In this document: positions 28,073-40,300 of the stretch, piece after piece | How the letters are laid out: every line of letters begins with the position of its first letter | Numbering within the stretch: the first letter of the stretch is position 1 | Source: Camarhynchus parvulus | Taxonomy: Eukaryota > Chordata > Aves > Passeriformes > Thraupidae | Assembly (NCBI RefSeq): GCF_901933205.1 | Contig: NC_044585.1 | Location: 2,914,001-2,978,000, forward strand | Length of the DNA: 64,000 bases | Direction of reading: 5' to 3' | Position numbers and translations under genes: made by a program | The notes under the pieces: generated by a model | The model's input: only the letters and a program-made list of their open reading frames with translations | The model's database searches: none | Told to the model about the DNA's origin: nothing

Positions 28073-28095
28073 CCCACGCGGAAGAACCGGGGGTT
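27880..28095. promoter_or_regulatory. Isolated short CpG island between BCR and RAB36
   Basis: About 215 bp rich in G+C and CpG (many CG dinucleotides such as at 27,934-27,990 and 28,030-28,083), flanked on both sides by AT-rich sequence. It is 1.6 kb beyond the BCR island and about 3 kb past the RAB36 3' end, so it is not the promoter of either gene as annotated. It contains a CTCF-like core. It could be a promoter for the candidate minus-strand transcript, an enhancer or an insulator. Confidence 0.6.
27993..28004 (-). promoter_or_regulatory. CTCF-like core motif
   Basis: The plus strand reads TCCCTCTGGTGG. This matches the reverse complement of the vertebrate CTCF core (GCCMYCTRSTGG) at 11 of 12 positions, including all of CCCTCTGGTGG. 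Its place in an isolated CpG island between two genes suits a boundary element, but binding is inferred only. Confidence 0.45.
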
Positions 28096-28100
28096 TTTAA

Positions 28101-30190
28101 AAACAAACAAACAAAAAACCGTAGGACATAAGCTGAGCTTTTAAATTGAGAAAGAAAACATGGTTTCTGATTAATATGTGGCTGAAACTAAAAAATCGTA
28201 TTTTTGTTAACACAAAGCAGCACTCTTGGAGGAGTTTGAGAAAGCTGACAAGTCTTGGGAAGTCCCATTCAGTCTAAAATCATTCTATGAACCCGGGGAA
28301 AAAAAGGAACTCTCCTTCTCCAAATTCAGACACTGGCAATTTCTCACTGTGAGAACAACTTCCAGGCCAAAAATACAGGAAAGTGATCAACCCTCTCCAT
28401 CACCAAATCCATATTCTCCTACAACTTGCCTGCTCAGAGATATGATACAGAGCATTCAGAGCATCCACTCACCACTGTGTTACATTAGAACAGCCTCTAA
28501 CTATTAATGGGAAGCTGAAGACACACAGAGGGGGACAGATTGATTCATGGATAATGGACTCCAGTTCTACCACAATGTAAACCTGAGCTGGGAACCAACA
28601 GAATTTACAAAGTTCTGAATCCCGTTATCTATATAATCATAAACAACCATACCTTAAGTGTGAGATAATAACTCAAAAGATGAATAACACTGTTAAAAGA
28701 AAAGGCTTTTATAGTAAGAAATTAACTTTGTCAGGTGGCTTTCTTAAATGGCTTTTGGTCCATTGCCAGAGGGCTTGCTCAGCACAAATACATCCACCAT
28801 CCATGAACACATTAGCTTTTACTTATTAAAGACAAGCAACAGCACAACTTCAGTTCTTCTTTTGGGAAATGGATTGTTACAGTTGCTCTTTACCTTTGCT
28901 TCAGACTGACTCCAAAGTTTACTTCAGTTTCTCACCTGCAAATTCCACAAGGAAGCTGAAACTGTGACTGTTGCCATGATCACTGGGGGGGTATTTCAAC
29001 TGGTATAGAAATCGTGGTTTACTCTACCTGTAGTTAGAGTTAATAAAGTTTTTTCAACACTCTTTTCCAAAATATTAAGGCTTCTTCAAAGTCAATTAAG
29101 TTGCTGATAGAATGGATTTACAGAGATAAAACATTGGCCAGGTAGAACTTACAAATTTCTATTTATTTTCTATAGTTAGTTTCTTTTATGCTTTCCTAAG
29201 CAACTCATCATTTGCAACATGACCCAAGATTCATTTTAGATTATAAATTATTAATATGGAGTTCTTTACAGGGGAGGTTTCAGTGATGCTAAAAACACCT
29301 TTAAAACCAACCAAGCAAGCAAAAAAACCCAAACACAAACAAAAAATTACACCCAATAACACCCAGTCTCAAAGTATCCATCATTTAATAGACTTAGGCC
29401 ATTGTCCCATGACAGCTGGTGACTGACAGAGTATTACATTTGTATGTGAAGTTTTTAGAGCTCCAGATGATACGAAACAGCAATGACATCATGCAATGTG
29501 CTGAATCCCTAAGAAAAACCTGTCCCAGTTGATTTCCCAGGCAACATGATCATGTTGTTGAAGAGACTGCATCTCTGTGACTTTGTACAATAATTGAGCT
29601 CAGCAACAAAAGAAACCCTTAGGAGATATATTTCTTGGTGGAAAAAAAAATGGATGCTTTCTTAGATTTGTTCCTGAGTCATTTTGCAGTGTAAACATTT
29701 TTTTCAAGTCAGCACTGAAGCCCAGCTAACCTGATCTGCTGCAACAGAGTGAACCATCTCCACTCTCACTCAGGCTCAGGAGACACAAGGCCATGGCTGC
29801 CCAGCCAAAGCCTGTGCTAAAAACACAGAGTAAATTCACCTCTCTTGTGAAACAGATTCTGGAACTGAACAACTGCATAGAACATCATAAGGTTGAAATA
29901 TTACACATTTGGATAAAGAGCTCCTTTTGTACCCTCACACATTCATTTTTTCCACCAAATGCTACATTTGTGTCCTTGCCAACAGGCAGCACAAATGCCA
30001 AAGTGAAGATTGTCTGATAAAAAAAGACACAGAGTTCCTAGATCTCTATTCATCATATTCTAGGAAGCTGCTCTAACTTACATCAAAAGGAAAAATAATA
30101 AAAACATGCTCAAGCTCTTTTCTCCCTTTTTTCCAATTTCTTATCAAAGTGGGAAAAATGGCAGAGAATCCAGAATATTTTCAGATCGAT
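28101..30190. other. Intergenic AT-rich sequence, nothing coding recognised
   Basis: AT-rich sequence between the small CpG island and the end of RAB36. It includes an A/C-rich low-complexity tract around 29,300-29,348. I see no gene, RNA or identifiable transposon. Confidence 0.6.
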
Positions 30191-30197
30191 GCATTTC

Positions 30198-30203
30198 TTT
30201 ATT
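30198..30203 (-). terminator. RAB36: Candidate distal polyadenylation signal of RAB36
   Basis: TTTATT on the plus strand gives AATAAA on the minus strand, about 1,060 bp beyond the RAB36 stop codon. If used, the 3' UTR would include the left arm of the inverted repeat. A second AATAAA lies closer, at 30,788-30,793. Which one is used is unknown. Confidence 0.3.
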
Positions 30204-30313
30204 GATATATGTCTGCATTTCTCAGCAGCTCAAATCTGAGTCCTGTTATAATTATTTTTAAAGATACTGTCGTTCCTGCAATGATTCAATACATGACCCA
30301 AGAAACAGTACCT

Positions 30314-30504
30314 TGTAACTATTCATAGGTTTTCCTTCTCTTCATTTAAAATAATTGCAATATGAAATTTAGAGCATTATCTATATTTTTTTTAATGCCA
30401 GCAAGCCTGACATGCTAGATATGAATACTAGAAACACGGAATTCTAAGCTAGATACAACAGAGTATTAGAGTTCAGAGAACTATTGGAAAAATTAGAGGG
30501 AAAT
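30314..30504 (+). repeat. Left arm of a ~190-bp imperfect inverted repeat
   Basis: This segment matches the reverse complement of 32,843-33,036 over nearly its whole length, by eye about 90% identical apart from a few short gaps. Shared runs include ATGAAATTTAGAGCATTAT and GCCAGCAAGCCTGACATGCT. Similarity fades at both ends. The arm lies about 760-950 bp downstream of the RAB36 stop codon. It does not resemble CR1 and I cannot name the family. Confidence 0.85.
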
Positions 30505-30787
30505 AATATGTTTTCTGTTTTATGCACCTGTGTGATCATTCTTTCTTATTCAAGAGAATGGAAAAGAACAGCATTCTTATCTGGCAACATTTTTCAAAAT
30601 ATTAGACTGCTGTGTTAAAACAACCAAGTTCTACCTGGACTTCTTTTAGGCTTGAAAATATTTAATACTGGGCTCTGATTCTCAAGTGGAAAATGAAAAG
30701 TAATAAACATTTTTGCTGGATGGAGAAACCACAGTGGAAACTATGCAGTCTGCATTTGTGTACTTCCAAGCCTGATACTTTAAAATA

Positions 30788-30793
30788 TTTATT
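30788..30793 (-). terminator. RAB36: Candidate proximal polyadenylation signal of RAB36
   Basis: TTTATT on the plus strand gives AATAAA on the minus strand, about 470 bp past the RAB36 stop. Its use would exclude the inverted-repeat arm from the mature 3' UTR. Confidence 0.3.
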
Positions 30794-31262
30794 TTCAAAT
30801 AGTTTTAAAATACTTGGAAAGCATAAAAGCAATCAGAGTTATTTTACACGATTGTTTTAAAAGGCAAAACCGTATTGATACCACGCTTCATTCTGACCTG
30901 CCACTTGTTTCCTGCTCCCACAAGAGAATGCCACTTCACTAGCTAAGATTTCTAGAGAATTATCAAAAACAACACACTAAAATGACATCATTTTGACTAC
31001 AAGCCTTTTTGGCAGACAGGTGAGCCCAAGCACTGGCAATGTCTTCTTGCATTAAGAGAAGGATGTTATGTTTCAGCTACACAGAGAAAGGTTTACATAA
31101 CAATTGTACCACCCTGCACAGGGAGCCTGCAGCAGCAAGGGAACTCTCAGCAAGAAAGTTTGGGTAAGTTTTTCCTCTCATATTTCTAAAATTAAAGCTC
31201 ACTATTTCTGGTTTGAGAGCATTGTTGCAGAGAAGTGTGGCACTTGCAGAAACAGTTGATAG

Positions 31263-31327
31263 TTAGCAGCAACTCAGGCTAACTCGAGCATTGTCCTCTG
31301 GAATTTCCATAACGTTCTTCTCCAGCT
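31263..31327 (-). CDS. RAB36: RAB36 coding exon 10 (C-terminus, prenylation motif)
   Basis: The acceptor CCACAG precedes a short exon that completes Lys246 and encodes residues 247-266, ending SLSCC and TAA. The double cysteine is the Rab geranylgeranylation signal; human RAB36 also ends in Cys-Cys. Too short to appear as a long open frame. Confidence 0.92.
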
Positions 31328-34300
31328 CTGTGGAAACAAAAAAGTTATAAAATCAACATACAAGAAATTATACCATCTGATGTTAAGGGTAACAAAAGCT
31401 GGATGCAAGGCCCAGTCACTCCTGTTGGCTAAAACCTGGGCAGACAATGATATGAATATGCTTGCAGGTGTTTGAAACTGGCTCTAATGCTTGAAAAGCC
31501 TCCCCAATCCTTTGGACTACAAACAAGAAAAATGCACACAAAAAGCAAAACTCCACATACTGATGAGATTTCCTGCCCCAATTTGGGCCCTGTGCCCAGG
31601 AGTGCTCTCCAGCTCCTTTATCATGGACTGTTCAAAGGCCAAGGCAGCAACTCGGGAAAAGAATTCTTTGACATTTTCTCCTAGGAAACAAGACAGAAAT
31701 AAATGTGTTTTTATAAAGGCACCTAACAAATGATCAAGCATAACAAGCACATCTGTGAACAGCTGACTGTTCAATATTGGGACAGAACAGGCCTCTCCAA
31801 CAATCTGTCTCCCATTCTGATCACTGCAGAAAGAATTTCTAATTTTCTTACTTTGGAATACTGTACCCTGTGCTGCACCTTTATTTTTAGCCAGCAACAG
31901 AGAGAATTCATCTTGTGGTGTAATCTTTTTCCATTGCAAACGTTGAGTAGTAGTGCACATGTGTATTTATGTAACTATCTATGAATTATACATGCTCAGA
32001 TACTGCAAAGCAGCTTGATTATTTCTTTCTGCATACACAACAGTGAAAGCACACATACAAACACTCAAATAAAATCAGCCATTAATAAGCCTGAAGTTTC
32101 TTACAGCAACAAAATACAAGAATAACAACAAAAAAACTGGCAATGGGGGGGATAATAAGTTCCTCCCACTCCAACATCAGCCCTCGTGGTTCTGCTATTT
32201 TTACATCCTTTGCAGTAATTTACCTGTTTTGGCTGAAACCGACCAGTACTCTGCCTGCATCTCCTTGGCAAAACGGATGGCATCGAGCTCTGTCCTTTCA
32301 CACACAGCACCTGACTGGGCAAACAACATGGGACAGCTTGAACAAAGTGTGTCTGGGCTGGTGACAGCACACAGGCACTGCCATAGCACCCACACTGTGA
32401 TGCTTCCAGTTTTCTCAGTGGCCTTTCTGACCTTGCCTAGGCTTGGGCAATCAGACACGACTGCAAGAACGTTCAGCTATTTAGTACTGGCTTTAAATGG
32501 AAGTGTCCACTCAGCTCCCACAGCACTGAAATAAAATAAAAGTTAACAAGTGACCCTTGTATCTAACACATTCCCTGGTAAAAGACTATCAAGTCAGCAG
32601 CCCAGTCAAATCCCTGTCACACCATCATTCTCAGCAGAAGAGTTGTGGAGCCAACTAGTAACAGAATAAACAAGTTTGTTTTCAAAGCTTTAAAAAACCT
32701 TTTTCTACAGAAAGACAAACACAAGACTGAGAACTGTATAGAGACTGCATTCACCCTGTTCTTTTGAAAATTATATGATATTCAATTAAGTAAGAAACCT
32801 TCCCTGTTCCTGAGTAATGAACACACCATTCATTAAAAACCAATTTCCCTCTAATTTTTCCAATAGCTCTCTGAACTCTAATACTCAGTTGTGAGTATCT
32901 AGCTCAGAATTCTATATTTCTAGTATTCATATCCAGCATGTCAGGCTTGCTGGCATAAAAATACATATAATGCTCTAAATTTCATACCACAGTTATTTTA
33001 AATGGAGAGAAGGAAGAAAACCTATGAACAGTTACAGAACAACAACAAAACCTTCAAGATCATCATATATGTTTATATATGCTTGAAAAATGTCATGCAA
33101 GAAATATTTCACTAACCACCCATTTTTATCAGAGTCTATTCTTTAATTGGTTTCAAGTGGACTGTTCAATTTACCTTTTAAGTTTTTTACTCAAAGTCTT
33201 TATCTCAATGACATTGTGCACAACTTGCAAGGGAAATCGCTTGAGGAACTAGGGAAAATCTGATTTCCTTATCTGCACTCAATTTACTCACCACCAAATC
33301 TTTTTTTGTTCCAACCAGAAAGATGAAGCTGGAATCTGGCTCATTCTCCCTCAATGCATCTTCTAACCACTGTCTGAAATACAAAAAAAACCAAAAAAAA
33401 CAGTCAGAGGGAACAAGGAGTACAGGAGAACATGACAGATAATAAGGTCACAAGAAAAGTGAGTGGAAGAACTTGTGTGAGAGTATCAAAAGCCTTTTTT
33501 TTGTAGACAGAGAGAGCAGTAGGTATTCCAATGCCTTTGAATACATGTCTCCCACTAAGGGAAAATCATACCATGGCAGAATACAAATTCAACAATCACT
33601 TTAGCACCCAGAGAGGATATTTCTCAGTGTAAGGGAGAGGGCAAAGTTTGGTGCAAGATAAGGAATAAGAAAGCAAGAAGTAACTGAAAAGGTATGAACC
33701 ACATAGCAGGTTAGATAGAAATGGGAATAAAGAGTGAAATAATCTATTCAGCATTATAAAACAGCTCCCTATGAAGGCTGTATGATTCTTGTCTCACAAG
33801 CTTTTATATTCTTGTTACTCTGGCAATCAAGTTTCTCTTGAGTCATCCAACATAAGTCAAGGAGGGAAGGGAGTGTGTGCGTGTGTGGGAAATCAGGTTC
33901 ACAGGCTTCAATTACTTTCAGCCAAGCAGAGACACTAATATATATATTATTTTACAAAGTCCTATGTAAATGAGCTAAGCACCATAGTACACATTCAAAT
34001 AAGACAGAGTACAGGTTGTAAAGAAGTCTGTACCTGCATTACAGTCACAACAGCATGTTAGAAATACATATACTCTGAGCTGTGACAGCAGTGTGGATCA
34101 TAAATCCATGCAGGGTTTTGCAGCCTGCACTAAAAGCAGAATGAGTTTACTCATAACAATTAGTGTGTTGTTGTAGCCAAATCATTACAAGGATCTGAAC
34201 TAGTAAGTTTAGCTGTACCTACACATACTTGGAGTTTTAATTTTCTCTCCTCTTTTTGACAGTCTATCTCCCATCAGAAACTAGAGAAAAAAAATTGGAA

Positions 34301-37300
34301 TAACAGTGCACCTAAAAATTGAAAGGCCCTTGAGACATTATGCATGAGATGCATCTCATCAATTTTATCATTTACATTAGATTCTAGCCTGTTATTCTAT
34401 TTATACCAAATGAAGTAAAAAAAAAAGCTTTTGGAGTGCACTTCATCTTTTGCTGCATGTCTAGCTTTGGAAGGATCAAGCTTTACTGAAGTGCCTCTCT
34501 CTCTGCACTGATTTTAAAGGAAGTCAAGTGTAAGCAGTTCAAATTTATGCTCTGCATTTTCTTCAGAAAAATCCCTCCCTATGTAATCCAAACTAGTAAC
34601 TGTCATTTTTAATTTCGTAGCTCAATAGAAAATACACTCATGATCCAGCAAGCTCTTAACACCTACATATGGAAGGCAATTAAACCTGCTGTAAAAACCT
34701 TGAAAAGATAAGCCAAAATGCAGAAACTTACTTGGTGTGATCCAAAGTTTGGATATCAGCCAGATCAAACACTGTTATTATAGCTGCAATAAAAGACAAG
34801 ACCAGAAAAGAGGTAATTAAATTAGAAAGTGTATCAGAAGTCTCTCCAACCTGTCTTGTTAAACAGAGAGAATGTTTATGTATAAGGTGTAAGAACAGAT
34901 TTAACACATAGGAAGTGGAAGACTATCCATTTGCTCATTCCTTTTCTTTTTCTAGCACTCAATAGGACCTAAATCCTTAATCTGCAATGTTTTATCTATA
35001 GTCTGCAGTCTATAGTGCTATCAACCCTTTCATTTTGGAACCACAAATTACCACAGGATTGTCTCTTAACAAAGGGAAAGCCAGAAATATCCATTTCCAA
35101 GTTCAGCATTAATGTCACCCAACCCCAAATTCTTTCCCCCTAGTCACAAGTGCCACTTTCTATGACTGCACCATCAGAACACTCAGAGAGTGCAGAAGTG
35201 ACAACACATCAAGTCATTAACTTCTTCATCCCTTCTTCCCTGCAACAATGGACAATCCATTCCACCACTGTGTGTCTGTAGGTACCCTCCTGAGGAGCAT
35301 ATATGGATATAGGTTGCTGTACAAAATACAGCCTCCCAACAAAAGCAGGATCAAATTAATATTGCTCTCACCCTCTGCTCCTCGGTAGTAAGCAGATGCA
35401 ATGCACTTGAACTTCTCCTGACCTGCTGTGTCCCATCTGTGCAATGAGGGGAAAAAAGAAATTTCAGGTTAATGAAACCCAGGGTAACCTGAGTAAACAT
35501 GTTAATGAAGCAGCAGACTGGTACAAGGCAGAGAAGAATGTGATACCAGGGAGGTGTCACCATCTGGAACATGTTATTCATTAACTACTGAGAGAAATAC
35601 ACTAAAGCTCTATTAGTCAATGAAGACGTGCAAACACCATTTTTACCTTTTCTTAAAAAATACTGATCATTTTGGAGACAATTCAAATATTTGTATTCTG
35701 CATGGTAATGTCCTTTCCTTAAAGCATTTTTTCTTCCACCTGTGTAATTTGCACGTATTTCTAGGGCAATCTAGTTTTGTAAATTTTCTGTGCTAATACT
35801 AGCTCAGTCATGTATTAGCCCATGTTAGAATCTTGCAACTGCTAGATAAGATATCTGTCTCTACACTACAAACTAGAGACCTGCAGCTCAGTCTAGCCGG
35901 TACTAATGACACCATTAAATAAAATCAAGAATGTCCTTCTCATTAATGAACACAATATGCAGTGCCATCAGCTACTGCCAGCACTACAGAATTTGGGTTT
36001 TGTTGTAGCCTTGTACTGCCAGTCACAGACACTTGCAAATGTATCTTGTATGGAAATCTCAGCAAGAGGGGGCACTAGTGCTTATCATATGGAAATGTTC
36101 TACCCAGCTTCTGAAGACTTTGCAGATAATGCAACCTGATCTTATTGCTTCTTTGCAAAATGCTGATGCACGAGTCCGGATTTTTAGAGGGACTCCAGTT
36201 CCAAAAGGATAGCACCTGGCAAAACTTCCCAAACACAATTGCAGTGAAATCAGTGGGAAATGGATTTTTCAATAAATACCACGACCCATCTATTTACATC
36301 AGTGATCTCACCAAAAAAAAGTGTTCCTAAGTAAAAATGGCTTTAAAATTAACGCACTAAAGTATCTCATGCAAAGCATCTTATTTCTGCTCTAGGTCAC
36401 ACTGGAGATGATTCCATAATGCCCTCTACAGAACAATGTTGCTGGCCACTAGAATCATCACAAAGGGACACCACTCCACAGATCCAAAGCAGGTGGAAGA
36501 AGGGCAGGATTCCCACAAGTCTAACAAGCAAAGTTGAAAATCAAAGATACTAGGTTCACATTCTAATAAAACCACTCTGGCCTTTCTATGATTTAGGGAT
36601 AATTAATTAGTTGCTAATTAAGAGATGTTGAAATCACTGGACACCTTATCATTAGTTTCAATGACTGCAGGAATAAAGCCCCCAGTAAAGCCAAGTTCAG
36701 TGCTCACTGTGCCTACTAAACTCAGATCACAGACTGGGGTTACACCAGCACTGGTGGCTGTGACAAAAGCTTCCACTTCTCTTTCATGAATGTTGAGTAA
36801 AAGTGACAGAACTCCACTGAAATAGTGCAACACATTCAAGATGAATTTTCATTTACAAGCTTGTAATATTTTTTAGGCATGAGAAATCCAAGAGTAAAAT
36901 TTCTACTAAAACTGCAAGTCCAGAGACAGAATCTTTTCTTCAGATCACATTATTCTTTGTGCAATTGTATTATATTTTAAAAATCTTTATTCCACTACAG
37001 CCTGCAGCAATTCAAGCTCTGCTGAGACTGTACTCTGTGCAATGCTTAAACATGCTCTTTCAACTCACATCTGGAGGTTATATGGCATCCCAATTATTTC
37101 AAAACGTTCAATCTCAAAATCTACTCCAATGGTTGCCTTGTAGTCTCGGTCAAAATTATCTTTACAAAATCTGCAATTGAACAAAAAAAAGAGGATGAAA
37201 AACTCATAAGACAAATACAAATAACTACAAAACTAACACTGGGGTAAACTATGAAGAAAAGAAAAAACTAACTGTGCATTTGCTATATAATGTAGAAGCA

Positions 37301-40300
37301 GACATAAAAGATTTTCTATATAATGTAGAAGCAGACATAAAAACATAAAGACACTTACTAAAAGAAAAGGAGATACTGTTTAACAAACTAGAAAGCACAT
37401 GTATCCAGTTAGCTCTCAGGATAATATGAGACTCAGAATAAAACATCTTTGGGCTCTCAAGGGAGGTACAGTATCTTCCAGTTTTAGTTACAAGGGAATA
37501 TATTTTGGGTTGTAAATAATGACCCAAATGAAACCTAGACTCAGACACTGAAATTGTTTTCTAGTTGTTTAGCCTTTAGACTGAATTCCTTAAGAAAACA
37601 CTGTATCATATTTGACTAGATAACAATACCTAAGAATGTAACATATACTGATTGAAGTGCTAGAGCACAACCTTTTGTGTTGATGTATCAAGACTGTCTC
37701 ATACTCCTGACTTCATTTTCTCTTCATTTAATAACAAAACCACAAAGTACTGGTTCAGCTTCAAACCAGAACCATGAAGCACTGCTCTAAAGCCAGCAAT
37801 GGAAAAGTTATAACATTTATCTGAGAAACAGGAGAATCAAACCATCAGCTGAGATATACCATACCTGTTGATAAGACTGGTTTTCCCAACATGCAAGTCT
37901 CCTACCACAACCACTTTGGATATTTTCAGCCTGTTATAAATATTTGAAAATATGACATAGTGTTTGTTAGTGGTAATTTCACAGTCTCCTTTTAAAAAGT
38001 CTGATTTACATTTTTAAATTGCAAGTGAGGAGCACATGTACCTGTGACTTCAGTTTATCTATGTTGCCACTGTGCTGTACGGTCTGAGTCTTGAACCATG
38101 AGAAAGAAAACCACCAAGAAACCAAACCCTTCTGGAGCAGAAATAGTCCATTTCTTACTCTGTTTATTTTTTTTCTTAATTTCAATTCAGTGGAACAAAT
38201 TTTATTCTATTAAAATTGCTTTGACTATAAGTATATGCATTTGGCATGATTTTACATAAGTTTACACATAAGACTATAGTGTATCTGCATCCTTTGCATT
38301 CCAATTTATCCCAAGTTCCTGTTTGTACTACTAAAGTCAATGAAAGTCCTAAGTGCAGAAATAAGAAATTGCTGATAATAAAATAACCCACTGCAGAATG
38401 TGCCTCTGGGAAAAACAACCCACAGGGTTAGAGCCAATACATTTTCTGACTATCTGGAATAACATTAATCTGAACCTGGCTTCATGCAAATAATCCTCTT
38501 TGCTCTGGGTCCTCCCCCAGGATACAGCAGATGGGCTTTAGGTGACTCAGCCTGCATTCTTAAAATTGAACCTGTATCTCTTTTAGGAGATCCAGGTGGA
38601 TAAGTGAATTTAAATTCACTTGTTGACCTAAACTGGGATTGACATGTCCTGTGAAAATGGTACCAAAAAGGCTTAAGTGGTTTAATGCTCTTTTCTATCA
38701 AGGAATGGCTTTTAACAAAGGAGTTAATCTTCTATTGAATACTATTTCTGGTTACATCAACTTCCATGTGATGCTAATTCCAAGTTAATCTATTCTAAAT
38801 AGCTGAAAAATTGATTGGTAAACTGCATGACTAATGTTTTCAAAAAAGAAAAAAAAAAAAAGTTATATGTGCCAGTCAACATTAAGTGGGTGACCACAGA
38901 CCCCTGTGCTCCTGATTGCTGTTACTGAGAAAATACTGAATAAAATCAACAACCTTAAGGGAAAAGCCAAGGAGTAAGTGATGGTTTAGAGGTGTGTGTT
39001 CCATTAATTTGTACTGGGGGAAAAACTCCCTAGATCAGACCATTTAACACAATGATGGACTGTCAGGAGAGTATTAAATAAAGTCATTAGCTGCTGAATT
39101 TATCGGAGGACAAAGAAATATTTTATTAGTTGGGGCAATGGAAAAGAAAAAGGTGATGGTTATTCCTGTCAAGCTTTACAAGTACTGTACAAAACACTCT
39201 GGCTGCCATTCCTACCCCCATTCCACCAGAAAATTACCTAAATGACCAAATAATCATATCTAGAAAGCAGTGACAGAAAAGCAGTTTCATTCTATTCACA
39301 AAGACAAAACATATAGCTTTTTAGTTATACTCTGTTAGCAGAATAAATTACATAGAGAGTTGGTTTACTATAGAAATTTTAAAAAGCCCTAATAATAAAA
39401 TTCCCAAACTAATACAACTTGGAAATGGAAGGAAAAAATACCTCAATTCAATAAAGCATGTCTCACTTGGAAAATTGTCCAGACACTTGTAACAAATTTA
39501 CATGAAACTAAGATAGTGACTGTGTTTCTAAAAAAGGAATAAAGTCACTGATGTCTCTCAGGGTGACATATTTTCAGTTATTTTTTTTTTTTAGCAAGAC
39601 TCCCTAGTGAAATGAATATAAAGTTGCATTTAAAGATGGATATCATGACAAGTCTCATGTCAGCAACTCTAGAGCTGGAGGAATAGTGAGCTAATTGTCA
39701 GTATTCATAGGAGCTCCACTTTATGGAGGATCCTTCACATTGAAACCAGAAGCATTTATCACTAAAATGTACAGCTGTTTATTTTAACTCAATAGTAATG
39801 ATTTCAACACAGTTTAGCTGTCTTGCCTTACTTCAGAGATTAAATCAGCAATAGTAACAGTTCTGGTGGAGAGATAATGCAGGGAAAAAAAACAACTTCA
39901 AGATTATTAGTAGAGTATAAATCAGCTTATTCTGATTTTTAAATGCTATATATTTACCAGAAATTTGCTCCAGTTTTAAGGAATCTTTTAAGAGAACTTC
40001 TCAGCATGTATACTTCAAAAAGACTAAAACCAGATTCCCAGATTTTCAAGAAACTTAGAACTGCTGCCTTTATATCCCTGCAAAGCCTTTATTAACTGCT
40101 CCTTTGGAACACCTACAGTGAACACAGCAAGGCTGGATCTGTTAGCTCTTTTGAACTAAGTGTTTATTTAAAGGATGTTAAAAACCTTTTCATTTCTAAA
40201 CTACTACAGCATTTTTTCAATGCTACCTATCCCAGCAGAAGAAGAGGCACTTGATTCATGTACTGTGGAACAGGTCAGAGAACTGCCCTGTGCAGGGGTT

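Noticed and set aside
36055..36080. CTCF-like GAGGGGGCAC near 36,065
   Set aside because: About three core mismatches to the consensus, inside a RAB36 intron; too weak to list.
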